Source: Hippophae tibetana (Eukaryota; Streptophyta; Magnoliopsida; Rosales; Elaeagnaceae). From it: DNA of 64,000 nt. Below, piece by piece: positions 32,901 to 44,692 of the stretch. Position 1 is the stretch's first letter; each line of letters starts with the position of its first letter. The notes below the pieces were generated by a model. The model did not search any database and was not told where the DNA came from. It saw only the letters and a program-made list of their open reading frames with translations. The position numbers and the translations under genes were made by a program. The stretch spans positions 36,621,169 through 36,685,168 of the forward strand of contig CM072805.1 of assembly GCA_037013495.1 (NCBI GenBank), in the 5' to 3' direction.

Positions 32901-35654
32901 CTAGGTTGAGACTTTGCATTCTTTGCAGGCTTTGACTCCATCATTTTCATTAGCATATCATTCAATTCTGCTTCCTTTAGTCGATTCCATTCTGTTGCAG
33001 TAGTTGATTTTCTGATATTTTCCTCTTCCTGGGTTAAGTTGATATCAGCTTGGGCATCTATTGAATCAGATGAACTCTTATCCAATTTTTCAAAGTTTAC
33101 ATCTACTTCAGGGGTTTCAACAGTATTTTGACCCACCATGGAATCTAACTCCGATTTCACTTCTGCAGAACACTTTGGAACATCGTCCTTTGCAATCTCG
33201 ATAGGAGCTTTAGGAACCTCTACAGACTCTGCTTGACATTCAGCAGAGGTGTCACCCACACATGAACTCCATCTTCTCAATACAGATTTGTTTGCACCAA
33301 TTGAAATATTTGTTAATGATTTCCTTATTTGAATATCTGCATTTTGATCTCTTTTTTTGCTTTCGAAAAGACTAATTGCATCTTGAACACTCATCCTACG
33401 TATGTCATTAGCAGGCTTCTTATTTGACTCTTCCGATCCTTCGTCATCACTACTATTCACATTTACATCTCCTGCCAGCCAATTCTTTTCCCTAGCTGGT
33501 AAATAACTAAGACTCTTAATCGCTAATGCAGGTGCCCTTCGTTGCCCAGTTCTCCCAATTTGTACCCTCCTCATTGGAGATGCAGACCTTCTTGGTGTTG
33601 CAGATCTTGTAAGCATCCTACTTCTTTCAACAAACATTTTTTCCCCATCACTCGAGTCAGAAGAATCCTCGCTCTCTGTGGATCTCTGTCGCTCAACTTG
33701 AGCAGCTTTTGCAGGTGAAACACCATATTTCACAGGTGTAGTTGAATATATTGGTTTTGATATCTGAGCATCCTTATCTATCTTTATTATGTTAACATCC
33801 TTTGAATTGCCTGAAAATTTGAATTTATCACCACTAGCACCCTTCTGTTTGAGTTCCAAGATCTTGACCAAAGAGTCTCTGCAATATTTAATGGTCATAT
33901 TCCTCTCACAAACACTTATATTTTCCTATTGAGCTATAACTTAAAATATGAAGTAGAAGGAGAAGTAATAAAATAAAAACTAAATAAATAAAATTAATTG
34001 GTGCAAATAATCTATCTTCGATGTGCCTTTTTATTTTGTCGAGCAACTCACCTCAAACTAGAGGCTCCAAAGTGTTCATAAAACTTTGCTAGATCAGCAA
34101 TCTCTTCCGAGGACCAGGTGGCACAAGCAGCCCTGTTGAAAGCCACTGCTAACTCCCCTCTTAATGCTGTCAGTCTCAAGTCTATAGCCCGTAACAATTC
34201 ATTCCTGATGTTATAAAAGTCAATGTCATATAATGTAATGAAACTAAATATAAAATGAAACCAACCTAATCTCAAAAAACATACTTTGAAGGATCTGATG
34301 ATGCAATCCCGCCCTCAGACTGAGGCAAGCAATAACAAACATAATTTACTAGGTAGCTTAATAACAATCAATGAGGAAATAAAATGATCTAAGGATTCAA
34401 CAAGTAACTTAGAAAAGAGAGTGAAATATTGCATGTGCATCTGCACAAGTACAAACATCATTATTAGGAAAGAAAGGGAAAGGGGTGCTACAACCTTGCC
34501 ATATAAAGAAAGATGAAATTTTTTGGCATCCTCCAGTTGACACATCTCATTCCCAATAGCATTGATGGAATGTATCAAGTCTGGTAAACCAATAAGCTGT
34601 AAGAATCTGGTCAGAGGTAAAACAATTACATCAGAAAATGAACTAAATTCCTGCCATAAACTAAACGGAGAAGAGAACACAACAAGAAACACTTGGATTA
34701 TGAGAACCTTTTCATGGTAGATTTTGTGAACCACGCTGCAGCAACCAGGTTTTGTGGCAGTACAAGCATGAAGTTAGCATTGGATCCTTCCAAGTACAAC
34801 TCATTTACTTTGAGTAAATGTGGCAAAAGCATTTCCAGAAGTCCAGCTGCCAAATTTTCTTCTTTGCCATTGCTGTAAATGATTGCTTCATACCTGAAGA
34901 ATAGTTGATTGCGGAATGGATACATGTAAAAAAGCTTGTGTAAGCAATGCAAAGATATATGCTCTGAATCCAAAAAGAAAAGAAGTCAAGCGCAAAGCTG
35001 ACAAAGACTAATATTAGAATATGGATTTCTGGAGATGAATAATTATAAATATTTCGAGGGCATAAGGGGTATATATATATATCTATATGTGTATTCCAAA
35101 TTTTACAAGCTGGGTTCTGTGTAAATGAGCCATGGAATTACTATGCAGCACATACGTCTTGATCCAAGTCAAATCGGTCTTCATGCTTATGAGGTCCTTC
35201 GTTTACCTTGTTAATTTTGACTTTTGAGAAAGAAATAATACTGGAAGCTTTTTATATAAAAAGAAAAGCATAAATACCCATGCTCTAATATGCATCATAT
35301 AATAAAATAAACCACCAGAGTGTCAGATTCAAGATGGACTTGATTATTACGGTGGTCTCCAAGACATAAATGGACCCCTAAAATATTTATCTACATTTTT
35401 TATGGATATATGGTGACTTCTTATGACATTGCTCGCACTTTATTAGACATTGATACAATCCTATTTGATGTCTAAGCAAACCCACAGAGTCGTTATGTCA
35501 ATAAAACTACAGAGAAATTTATTAGAATTATAAGAGTGTAGCACATAAAGTTCCTCAAGCAACAGTTGCAATAAAATCATAACCTGTTCTGGGCAGGAAA
35601 AACCTTAATTGAAGCACAATCTAAAGGTGTATCGCCATCTATTCCACCCTCCAT
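30000..35654 (-). CDS. COP1-interacting-protein-related (CIP7-like) protein
   Basis: Eight exons in transcript order: 35654-35584, 34893-34708, 34606-34495, 34319-34285, 34204-34052, 33878-31420, 31075-30986 and 30049-30000. All phases agree and give 1051 residues. The N-terminal 185 residues form the conserved helical region ([50 protein letters not shown]). The 2.46-kb exon encodes a charged, mostly disordered region with SR-rich basic patches, [15 protein letters not shown] near 345-359, [20 protein letters not shown] near 484-503 and a basic coiled-coil-like stretch ([20 protein letters not shown]) near 529-548. The last 50-nt exon encodes the family tail [15 protein letters not shown]. 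Relatives are nuclear proteins linked to COP1 light signalling, but the molecular function is not established. A 5' UTR intron is likely (about 36505 to 35697). Confidence 0.88.
30100..30900. repeat. probable repeat insertion in the last intron of the CIP7-like gene
   Basis: The 936-bp last intron contains blocks of ATGTCGACATTGTCGATGA type at its start (about 30157-30262) and related inverted GTCGACAACGATAATATTTT blocks near 30805-30850. This suggests a transposon-like insert with worn inverted ends. The bounds are approximate. Confidence 0.35.
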
Positions 35655-36660
35655 TTTGAACCCACTAGCTGTATTGGATAAAGGGAAATCTGCACTGGAA
35701 GAAAATGAAAAATATAATAGAAAAGGGAGGAAAAAGAAATAAACAGAAGCAACGAAGTAAGGCTTATGGAAAACACTAGTTAAAAATATTAGAAAGGGCC
35801 TCACGGCTAAAATGATTCTTTGTTCCATCTGAATTGCAGGTTAAGAACACTCCAATTGACAAGCATAATTGCACGTCAAGAACTAATAAATTCTGATAGT
35901 GAAAAACAAAGCATAGTTTTGTATTCTGTATAGCTGACTAATAAGCATTGCAGCTTTTCAATTTTGTTATAAGCAACACCAACAAAGAAATTTGTGAGTA
36001 ATAACCTGCAACAAAGACTACAAAACATTTTAAACCAAAAAACAAAAAAACAAATACGTAACCACGACCGAACGAATCTAAAAGACTTAAATGCAATTTG
36101 AATAGCACAAAGCATCGTTCAGATTCCGCAGCTCTGTTGCAATTAAGACTATGCAGATTTCTAAATAATTTAAAAGAAAATGGCAGCATTTTCAATCAGA
36201 TCTAGACAAAAAATAAACAACTATCTCCGCGAAACACTAGAACACGGTAGAAATTAAATCTCATACGAATCACTACTAAACTTAACGCGCAACGAACAAC
36301 AATTAAACGTAGCTCAACAATCTCAACGAAGATAACATCGCTACTCAAATTCAACTCCATTTGCTACTAAATGAATTCAAAATACTCAAAAAAGAAACAT
36401 AGCCGAAGGTAAAATCGAAATGAGAGTGAATTTTCAAACTCATCGAAAAGCTGAACCAGCAACCGAGTGAGCAAATGCAAAGAAGAAGAAAACAGGCGCA
36501 AATACCTCCGGCGCGTATTTAAATGGAAGAGTGCGAGGACAAAGAGTGATCTCTACTTGAATCAGCTGAAGAAGAAGAAGAAGAAAGAGAACACAGAAGC
36601 GAAGTGTTTGCTTTCTGAGAGTGGCAGCTTACTCCGTTCCGTTCTTGACTAACAAAAGCC
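35655..36660 (-). promoter_or_regulatory. 5' UTR, leader intron and promoter of the CIP7-like gene
   Basis: On the minus strand CCGGAG|GTATTTG near 36505 is a good donor and TTCCAG|TGCAG near 35697 a good acceptor, so a leader intron of about 0.8 kb is plausible. The segment from about 36500 to 36660 is GA/CT-rich, like a leader and core promoter. No firm TATA box was picked. Confidence 0.45.
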
Positions 36661-38415
36661 ACCGCGTTGATTGCGTTTTACTCGATTTTACACCACCGAT
36701 GGATAAATATTTATGACGACACCTCCGAGAGCGTGTTACCACGCTCCACTGTCGGTTTTGCAATTTTTACTTCTCTCGCTTTCTTTTACTCATGCTTTTT
36801 CTTATTTTTCTTTTTTGTTGTTAATGCTATTTTCGATTTTCAAAAGCAAATGCCGCTCTGTTCGCTTACTCCCGTATCACATGGTCGTGTCGTTTTGCTT
36901 CAAAATACTAAAACAATTATAATATTATTAAAATAATAAAAATGCTCATCTACGCTGCCCGGAATTGCTTTGGTTTTCTATCATTACCAGTGCCTTAGAA
37001 TGCTACTAAAATAAAGAGATATGACCCCTTACATTCAAGACAAAAGTGTAATCGATGTTATTTAAAAAAAAAAATCATTTAATAGTTTTATTTGTAAGTA
37101 TGTATTCTCTTAATTTTATAAAATATATTAATTAAAAATTTTAATTTAATATTTTAAATTTAAAAATATTATTATTTTTAAATAAAAAAATTTGATAGGA
37201 TAAATTTACATATTTTTTAAAAAATAAAGTTATTTTTATTACCCTTCATTTATTATAAAGGAAATAGAAATGATATTAATATTATAATTTATTTTTATTT
37301 TATACATTTTGAAAAAAAAACCAAATAATTTAAAAACATATATTATAAACAAATGGATCAAATAACACTACTTATTTAATATAAAATGCATTCACATCTA
37401 CACCTTCGCATCTATCATTAAATCTCTTAATTTAACAAAATAGATTAATTATATTATTTTAATAATCTTTTATCAAAATATCATTTCTTTATATCAATTA
37501 ATTTAAATGCCAACACTAAAACGACAATTAATATAAAAAAAAGTTTCACAAAATAATTATTTTCATATTTTTTGAATGTTACTGATTTATTTTAATGTAT
37601 TATATTTTTAAATTTTAAAATATATACAAATAAACTTATTTTACAATGTTATTATTATTTATTTTTGCTTAACTAATTTAATATTAAACTTAATTCTATA
37701 TTTATTAAAAACTTTTAATTAAGTCTGTTTTAATTATTTTAAAGTAAAAAAATAATATTATAATAAAAACTATTATAATTTCAAGCTGTTAAACAAAAAC
37801 CTACCTATTTTTTAATTCACGTTAATTCTTAATAAGTATATTACTCACATTAATTGAATTTTAAAATTCAAAGCTAACAATTTCATAGTTTCTTAATAAA
37901 AAATATGTAAGTCAGCTATATGCCACTTGTCTAACTATATTTTTTCGATTCACTTTTAAGAAACCCTTTTTAAGACTTAAATAATTCAAAAAGTACATCT
38001 AAACACTATCTTGATCTATAACAACAATGCAATCGTTCAAACGCGAAAATAGAAGTTTAACAATTGAATTGATTTAAGTGTTTTCAATAATAAATATGTT
38101 TTTTGTTTAATTTTAATAATTATTTATTAAATATAAATTTTAAAATATAATAATATCTATCTCATAAATTTAAATTATTTATTATATTCATTCTATATAA
38201 TATAATTTCATCGTAATTAGCGTCCATTTTATCGAAATTAGTCAATGATGCATGCGTCAACTTCAAATGAAAAAAAGTATTATCGTGGTCCTAAATTAAT
38301 GTCTTTGTAATGTTTTGATATCTAAATTTTTAATTATTTTTTTTGGGCAAAATTATTAAAATATATCCAACCATTACTTTTTAATATTTAAGTTTTGAAA
38401 AGTTTAGATCAGCAT

Positions 38416-38417
<2 letters not shown>

Positions 38418-38479
<62 letters not shown>
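38418..38479. repeat. (TA)n microsatellite
   Basis: About 31 uninterrupted TA units. Confidence 0.95.
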
Positions 38480-38481
<2 letters not shown>

Positions 38482-39352
38482 TTAAATAATTTAATTTTTA
38501 AAATTTTAAATTTTAAATACTAAATATATGTTTTTCTTTTAAAAATATAACCTAAATATATTAATTGAAAATATAAATTTAGTGACATTGTTATCACTCT
38601 GTGCTTTTCAAATTACTAATTTTAAACATGCGTTTTGCACGTATTTAGTATAATATTATTATTCCATTGAAAATTATTTTATTATTTAATTCTGTAAATA
38701 AAAAATATATAATTTTATATCTATGTGATAAAAAAAACAATCCCAAAACAAAACAAGATTAAAGAAAACTTTTTTCTTTTCTCTTTTTGTTAAAATATAT
38801 TTTTTGTTAATTGTTTGCAGGAGTATCTATTAAATAAGAAATCTTTATGTTTTATTAAAAAATTCAAAAAGCTTAGGTTAGTAAATTCTTGTAGCAAAAT
38901 AAAGATTTCTATTTAAGAAAAATAAAATATAGTTTTATAATTATTATCTAAATAGATTATTATTCATGTAGTAAAGAAAAAACTTTATAGTGAAGGAAAT
39001 AAAATCCAAAACAAAATAAATATAAAGGAAAATCTTTGTCTTTTTATTGTTTATAAAATCATTACTATTTTATTAATTTTTTATCTAGGAGTCTAGAAAA
39101 ATAGTAAATAAATATATTTTATAAAAATTAAAAATTAAAACAAAATGGGAATAATATAAAATCTGAAACTAGTTTTTTCAATTATTCATAGTAATATAAA
39201 AAAACGAAAATTTTAATAAAATAAAGTTCTTATTTTATTCTCACTTATCTCATTATTATTTTAAATTAAAAAATATCAAATAAATTAAAACTAGCTCGAC
39301 TTTTTATTATATGGTATAGAATTTAAGTATAAAGGGAAGACAATAGGTATGG

Positions 39353-39397
39353 TATACATCTATACATCTATACATCTATACATCTATACATCTATAC
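39353..39397. repeat. 8-bp minisatellite (TATACATC)n
   Basis: Five perfect TATACATC units plus a partial sixth. Confidence 0.95.
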
Positions 39398-39886
39398 GTG
39401 AAGGGATGACTGTACATCATATTCATAAAATTATCATCATATTCTTTCACCTTAAGTAAGACTAAGACAAAGTAGAAAATGACATTATTTATGAGAAGGC
39501 ACACATGTCATTGCCAGGTGAAGGTGCAGCTGGGTTGTCCACTTATCAAATAAGCTAAAGTGCAAAGTGGCAGCAGATGAAAATTTTAATTTATAGTTAT
39601 TTATCATATTAATTTATATAACGATATATTATTGTATAAAAACTTTTTGTTTTAGCTATAAAGGTTGAGAAGAGTCCCTCAATAGTTATTACTGCAGGGG
39701 AATGGAGTTTGCCATATCGTAAAGCGATTGTTCCACTCATTACTTGAATGCTTTACTATAAATTTTGCGACCCTTTAGTGAAAAAGTGCAAATATATCAC
39801 TACAACAAGTTTTCTTTTTTCTTTTTTAATAAAATACTGTTTTATTATTATTTAAAAAGGTCATTTAAAAACATCACAATAATAAT

Positions 39887-40086
39887 TATTGGATATTAGT
39901 TTTTAATTCAAAGAATAAACACAAGGACCTTAATTCAAGGAGTAAATCAAGGAATGCTTAATTTAAAGAGTAATTGAAGGAATAAAATTTCCTTATAAAT
40001 AGCTATACAATTGTAATGAAAACATGAAGAAAATAATACAAACTAGAGAACTCTTTTGTGTAGAGTTATTTCTTGTTTTTTCTACA
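39887..40086 (+). repeat. Copia-2 5' LTR
   Basis: A 200-bp LTR containing a TATAAATA box at about 39994-40001, where transcription of the element should start just downstream. Confidence 0.92.
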
Positions 40087-40153
40087 TGGTATCAAAGCAG
40101 GAAAATTAACTTGCTTCTGCTTTATTATTATCTTAGCATCTTCAATCTTTGAA

Positions 40154-43100
40154 ATGGCTGAAGACAAGCCGCTAGGATCAGAAGCTGAAAGTTCATCAGT
40201 GCTTTCCTTCATGAATATGCATGAGGTGGATGTCAACCCAAATCAAAGATTAAGCTCAATCTTGTTGAATGAGTTTAATTACTTGCCTTGGTCAAGAGCA
40301 GTGTCTCTGGCTCTAGGTGGAAGGTCCAAGTTGGGGTTCATAAATGGAAGCATCGAAGTACCTGATGTTTCCTCACCAACCTATGAATCCTGGCTTAGTA
40401 AGGATCAGCTCGTTATGTCATGGCTCCTAAATTCCATGGAACGTAAATTAGCTGAAATATTCAGTTACTCTGAATCTGCATACCAACTATGGGAGACGGT
40501 CAAGGAAATGTATGGCAGTCAAAATAATGCTGCACGAGTTTTTCAATTAAAGAAAGACATCTCAGATCTGCAACAAGATGGCAAGCCTTTTGTACAACTC
40601 TTAGGAAGCATGAAAAGCATGTGGAATGAGTTGGAAATATATCGTCCTCATACAACCGATGTAGCTCTGCTACGAAAGAGAGCAGAAGAAGATAAGATAT
40701 TTCAACTTTTGACCAGTCTGGATTCAACATATGAAGATATACGATGCCATATACTCATGAATACAGAACTTCCTTCCTTCACCAATGTATGTGCGACAAT
40801 TCAACGTGAAGAAGTAAGAAGGAAAGTCATGAACAAGGATACAATGGCTAATTCACCTGAGGCAAGAGCCTATCTAACCAACGAGAGGAAGTACAAAGGG
40901 AAGCATCCAAACTTGAAGTGTCAACATTGCAACCATACGGGCCATGTTAAGGACACATGTTGGATTCTACATCCAGAATTAAAACCTGATTTTATAAAGG
41001 ATAAGAGTTTACAGAAAGTGAATCGTACTGGACTCCGTGCTAATCATGTTTTTGCCTCTACCTCTAATGGGTCTGATCCATTCAAGAACTTCACAGCGAA
41101 TCCAGCTGAACTCATGAATGAGTTTATGTTGTATCTTCAAAGCAAGACAAGAGGAGCTAGAATTGACTGTGTGGATAGCATAGAAGAAGGAAACTCGACA
41201 GCATTGCTAGGCAAGTTTGCGGGCTTCTTGGCAGATACAAAACTCATACCACAAGAGGACATGCAAGGTATCATAAAAGCCTTTAAAACTGCTCTTAAAA
41301 TAAATATGTTGCATGATTTTTGGGTTGTAGATTCAGGTGCCACAGATCATATGACAAACCATGTGTCAAAGTCTCATAAGTTTGAAAAATTAGCAAATCC
41401 TTCTCAAGTTTCAATTGCAAATGGTGAGAATGTAAAGGTTTTAGGAAAGGAAAAAATAAAATTAATGTCAGATGAAATCGAGTCGGTAGTTTTATATGTA
41501 CCTTCCTTTCCTTTCCAACTTCTGTCTGTAGGAAAAATCACAAATACCTTGAATTGCTTAGCCATTTTTTCTCCTCACAATGTCATTTTTCAGGATTGTG
41601 TCACCAAAAAGACGATTGGTGAAGGGTTTTACTTAGATGGTCTCTATTACATATCCAAGAGCAATCCCAGAGGGTTTCAAGCTAAGTTTAATCCTATCCA
41701 AGATAATCAATTGTGGCATCAACGTTTAGCTCACCCTTCTCTACCAATTTTGTCAACTTTATTTCCAAACTTAGGAAATGATGAAATTGCATGTGAAACT
41801 TGCCACTTGTCTAAGGCCACTAGATTGCCTTTTAATTCTTCCTTGTCTAGGGCTAGTAAGTGTTTTGAACTAGTTCATTCAGATGTATGGGGACCAATTA
41901 ATGAATCTTTTGATGGTTATAAGTATTTTGTGATTTTTGTTGATGATTTCTCTCGAGTCACATGGTTATATCTTTTAAAGTCTAAAAATGAAGTTATGGA
42001 AGTATTTAAGGACTTTCATAATCTTGTTAAAAATCACTTTTCTTCTAAAATTCAAACCTTAAGGTCTGACAATGGCACCGAATACATGTCCCATATCATG
42101 AAACAATATTTGAGCATTCATGGCATTATGCATCAAACAAGTTGTGTTGGCACACCTCAACAAAATGGTGTAGCTGAACGCAAAAACCGGGACTTACTTG
42201 AAAAAACTAGAGCATTAATGCTACAAATGAATGTACCAAAGAGATTCTGGTCCCAAGGGGTTATGACAGCTGCTTACATCATCAATAGATTACCCAGTCG
42301 AGTCTTGGATTTCAAGTCTCCTCTAGAGGTCATGAAAGGAAGGAAAATTAACCTTTCACACCTTAGAGTCTTTGGTTGCATCTGTTTTGTACATATTCAA
42401 TCTCATCATCGAGATAAATTGGATCCTAGAGCTGTTAAATGTATTTTTCTTGGTTATTCATCTACACAAAAGGGATATAAGTGTTATGATCCCCAACTTA
42501 GGAGATTAATTGTGTCTAAAGATGTTCGATTTTATGAAACTAACCCTTTTTTTAGCAAGTCACATGAAATCACAAGTCAAGGGGATGACATCTTGGATGT
42601 GTTTCCATTACCAAGAATCGAACTTAAGGCTCCACAACAACAAGATCCCAGCTATGTCAACATTGATGCATCTCTCACTGAAAATAACAATGAAGGGTCT
42701 CGTCTTAATGGTACACTGCATGAAGATGGTGATAATCAAGATGATCCTCACAATATGGTACAAGATGTGAACGAGTGTGAGATAACTCCTTCTGCTCCAC
42801 GACGTAATCCAATGCGTGTTAGGCAACCTCCCACAAGACTTCAAGACTTTGTCACCTACAAACCCACACATCCCATCTCAAATTATGTGTCATATAAGAG
42901 AGTGACACCAACCCATGCCGCATTCCTCAGCACTATATCGAGTTACAGTGAGCCTCAAAACTTTCATGAGGCCAACAGCCAAGAGGTGTGGAAGGAAGCC
43001 ATGCAAGAAGAACTTAAAGCCCTAGATCAACACAACACATGGAGCATCACCAAACTTCCAAAAGGCAAGAAAGTTGTGGGTTGCAAATGGATCTATAAGC

Positions 43101-44485
43101 TCAAATTCAAGTCAGATGGATCAATTGAGAGGTATAAAGCAAGATTGGTGGCTCGGGGATTCACTCAAACATTCGAGGTGGATTACAAAGAAACATTTGC
43201 ACCTGTTGCAAAAATGAACACAGTAAGAGTGTTACTGTCTGTGGCTGTAAACAAGGGGTGGTCCATGTACCAAATGGATGTGAAGAATGCATTCTTGCAT
43301 GGTGATCTCAAAGAAGAAGTCTATATGAAATTGCCACCTGGGCATCCTCAAAGCAATGAACTGGATTTAGTGTGCAAATTGCACAAATCCATTTATGGTT
43401 TGAAACAGTCCCCACGAGCTTGGTATGCCAAGCTAAGCTCAGTTCTCACTAGTGTTGGTTTCAAAAGCAGCAATGCCGATTCCTCACTATTTGTTCGCAC
43501 AGGAGCTATGGGCAAATTGGTTGTGCTGATTTATGTAGATGATCTGATAATTACAGGTGATAATGCTGACGAGATTTTCAACCTCAAACAGTCCCTCAGA
43601 CAAAGGTTTGCAATTAAAGACCTTGGGATATTGAAGTACTTTCTTGGTATAGAAATGGCAACCTCGCACAAGGGACTCTTTCTTAACCAAAGGAAATATG
43701 TCCTAGATTTGCTTAAGGAAGCTAACATGAGCGATGCTAAACCAGCCATTACCCCTCTTGACAGCAAGCTCAAACCTAGCTTGAAGGGCACGCCACTCAG
43801 GGATATAAGTTATTACCAACGACTGGTTGGTAAGTTGATCTACCTAACAATCACCAGACCTGACATCACATATTCTGTAAGTATTGTGAGCCAATTCATG
43901 CACTCCCCAACACTTGAGCATTTGACCCTTGTTAAAAGGATCTTACGCTACTTAAAAGGATCAGTGGGTCGTGGTATTATCATGAAGAAGAATGACAACA
44001 CACAAATCATGGGGTATTGTGATGCTGATTGGGCAGGGAATGCAATTGATCGCAAGTCCACCACTGGCTACTGTACATTTGTCGGTGGAAACTTGGTCAC
44101 ATGGAAGAGTAAGAAGCAAACTGTCATTGCCAGATCAAGTGCCGAAGCAGAATATCGTGCAATGGCTTCAACTGCGTGTGAGTTGATATGGCTTAAAGGT
44201 CTTCTGTGTGATTTAGGTGTTCCTACAACTCTTCCTATGTCCTTATTTTGCGACAATCAGGCAGCTATGCATATAGCATCAAACCCAGTGTTTCACGAGA
44301 GGACGAAACACATTGAAGTTGATTGTCATTACGTTCGTGAACAAGTTCAATCACAGGTGATTCAGACACATTATACAAGAAGCTTCGACCAACTGGCTGA
44401 CATCTTCACCAAGCCCTTGGCTTCTCATCAATTTCAACGACTTTTGTCCAAGCTTGGATCCATAAATCTTCTGGATCCAGCTTGA
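40154..44485 (+). CDS. Copia-2 gag-pol polyprotein
   Basis: One uninterrupted frame of 1443 residues starting at ATG 40154 (MAEDKPLGSE). The open frame extends upstream into the LTR, but this is the first suitable ATG after the primer site. Gag spans about 30-250. The CCHC knuckle CQHCNHTGHVKDTCW is near 255-269, and the protease motif DSGATDHMT near 393. Pre-integrase LWHQRLAHPS is near 520. Integrase runs from HSDVWGP (about 574) through RSDNGTEY (about 637) to NGVAERKNR. RT spans about 970-1215 with YVDDLI near 1126. RNase H has DADWAGN near 1289, SSAEAEYRAM and DNQAAMHIA. It encodes everything needed for copia retrotransposition. With no stop or frameshift it may be competent, or was very recently. 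Confidence 0.95.
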   Translation: MAEDKPLGSEAESSSVLSFMNMHEVDVNPNQRLSSILLNEFNYLPWSRAVSLALGGRSKLGFINGSIEVPDVSSPTYESWLSKDQLVMSWLLNSMERKLAEIFSYSESAYQLWETVKEMYGSQNNAARVFQLKKDISDLQQDGKPFVQLLGSMKSMWNELEIYRPHTTDVALLRKRAEEDKIFQLLTSLDSTYEDIRCHILMNTELPSFTNVCATIQREEVRRKVMNKDTMANSPEARAYLTNERKYKGKHPNLKCQHCNHTGHVKDTCWILHPELKPDFIKDKSLQKVNRTGLRANHVFASTSNGSDPFKNFTANPAELMNEFMLYLQSKTRGARIDCVDSIEEGNSTALLGKFAGFLADTKLIPQEDMQGIIKAFKTALKINMLHDFWVVDSGATDHMTNHVSKSHKFEKLANPSQVSIANGENVKVLGKEKIKLMSDEIESVVLYVPSFPFQLLSVGKITNTLNCLAIFSPHNVIFQDCVTKKTIGEGFYLDGLYYISKSNPRGFQAKFNPIQDNQLWHQRLAHPSLPILSTLFPNLGNDEIACETCHLSKATRLPFNSSLSRASKCFELVHSDVWGPINESFDGYKYFVIFVDDFSRVTWLYLLKSKNEVMEVFKDFHNLVKNHFSSKIQTLRSDNGTEYMSHIMKQYLSIHGIMHQTSCVGTPQQNGVAERKNRDLLEKTRALMLQMNVPKRFWSQGVMTAAYIINRLPSRVLDFKSPLEVMKGRKINLSHLRVFGCICFVHIQSHHRDKLDPRAVKCIFLGYSSTQKGYKCYDPQLRRLIVSKDVRFYETNPFFSKSHEITSQGDDILDVFPLPRIELKAPQQQDPSYVNIDASLTENNNEGSRLNGTLHEDGDNQDDPHNMVQDVNECEITPSAPRRNPMRVRQPPTRLQDFVTYKPTHPISNYVSYKRVTPTHAAFLSTISSYSEPQNFHEANSQEVWKEAMQEELKALDQHNTWSITKLPKGKKVVGCKWIYKLKFKSDGSIERYKARLVARGFTQTFEVDYKETFAPVAKMNTVRVLLSVAVNKGWSMYQMDVKNAFLHGDLKEEVYMKLPPGHPQSNELDLVCKLHKSIYGLKQSPRAWYAKLSSVLTSVGFKSSNADSSLFVRTGAMGKLVVLIYVDDLIITGDNADEIFNLKQSLRQRFAIKDLGILKYFLGIEMATSHKGLFLNQRKYVLDLLKEANMSDAKPAITPLDSKLKPSLKGTPLRDISYYQRLVGKLIYLTITRPDITYSVSIVSQFMHSPTLEHLTLVKRILRYLKGSVGRGIIMKKNDNTQIMGYCDADWAGNAIDRKSTTGYCTFVGGNLVTWKSKKQTVIARSSAEAEYRAMASTACELIWLKGLLCDLGVPTTLPMSLFCDNQAAMHIASNPVFHERTKHIEVDCHYVREQVQSQVIQTHYTRSFDQLADIFTKPLASHQFQRLLSKLGSINLLDPA

Positions 44486-44492
44486 GGGGGGG

Positions 44493-44692
44493 TATTGGAT
44501 ATTAGTTCTTAATTCAAAGAATAAACACAAGGACCTTAATTCAAGGAGTAAATCAAGGAATGCTTAATTTAAAGAGTAATTGAAGGAATAAAATTTCCTT
44601 ATAAATAGCTATACAATTGTAATGAAAACATGAAGAAAATAATACAAACTAGAGAACTCTTTTGTGTAGAGTTATTTCTTGTTTTTTCTACA
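44493..44692 (+). repeat. Copia-2 3' LTR
   Basis: A 200-bp copy with one T-to-C difference near its start relative to the 5' LTR. ATAAT follows. Confidence 0.93.

Larger units (their letters stand above)
36661..39886. other. long AT-rich spacer
   Basis: About 3.2 kb without a recognisable gene. It holds a (TA)n microsatellite and an 8-bp minisatellite, listed separately. CACTACAACAAG near 39799 resembles a CACTA-transposon terminus, but no partner end was found. Confidence 0.5.
39887..44692 (+). mobile_element. Copia-2, young and structurally intact Ty1/copia element
   Basis: The element is 4806 bp long. LTRs at 39887-40086 and 44493-44692 are 200 bp and differ at one position that I can find. 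ATAAT flanks both ends. The primer site TGGTATCAAAGCAGG starts at 40087. A G-rich polypurine tract (TTGAGGGGGGG) directly precedes the 3' LTR. Both LTRs start TATTGG rather than TGTTGG and end CTACA, giving TA...CA termini. The single long polyprotein frame is intact. Compact size and short LTRs suit the Ale/Retrofit type, but lineage was not tested. Confidence 0.95.

Noticed and set aside
31259-33898. An 879-codon minus-strand open frame taken as a complete gene with start at 33898
   Set aside because: Its first residues (MTIKYC) and last about 70 residues lie in introns. The conserved protein continues at both ends through exons at 34052-35654 and 30000-31075 with matching phases.
39353-39397. 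Regular repeats as a possible CRISPR-like array
   Set aside because: Units of 8 bp are directly adjacent with no spacers, in a plant nuclear context. It is a simple minisatellite.
39890-44692. Copia-2 LTR starting at the inner TGGATATT
   Set aside because: That boundary gives unequal flanks (ATTAT and ATAAT) and leaves three bases between the polypurine tract and the LTR. The TATTGG start gives matching ATAAT flanks and direct contact.
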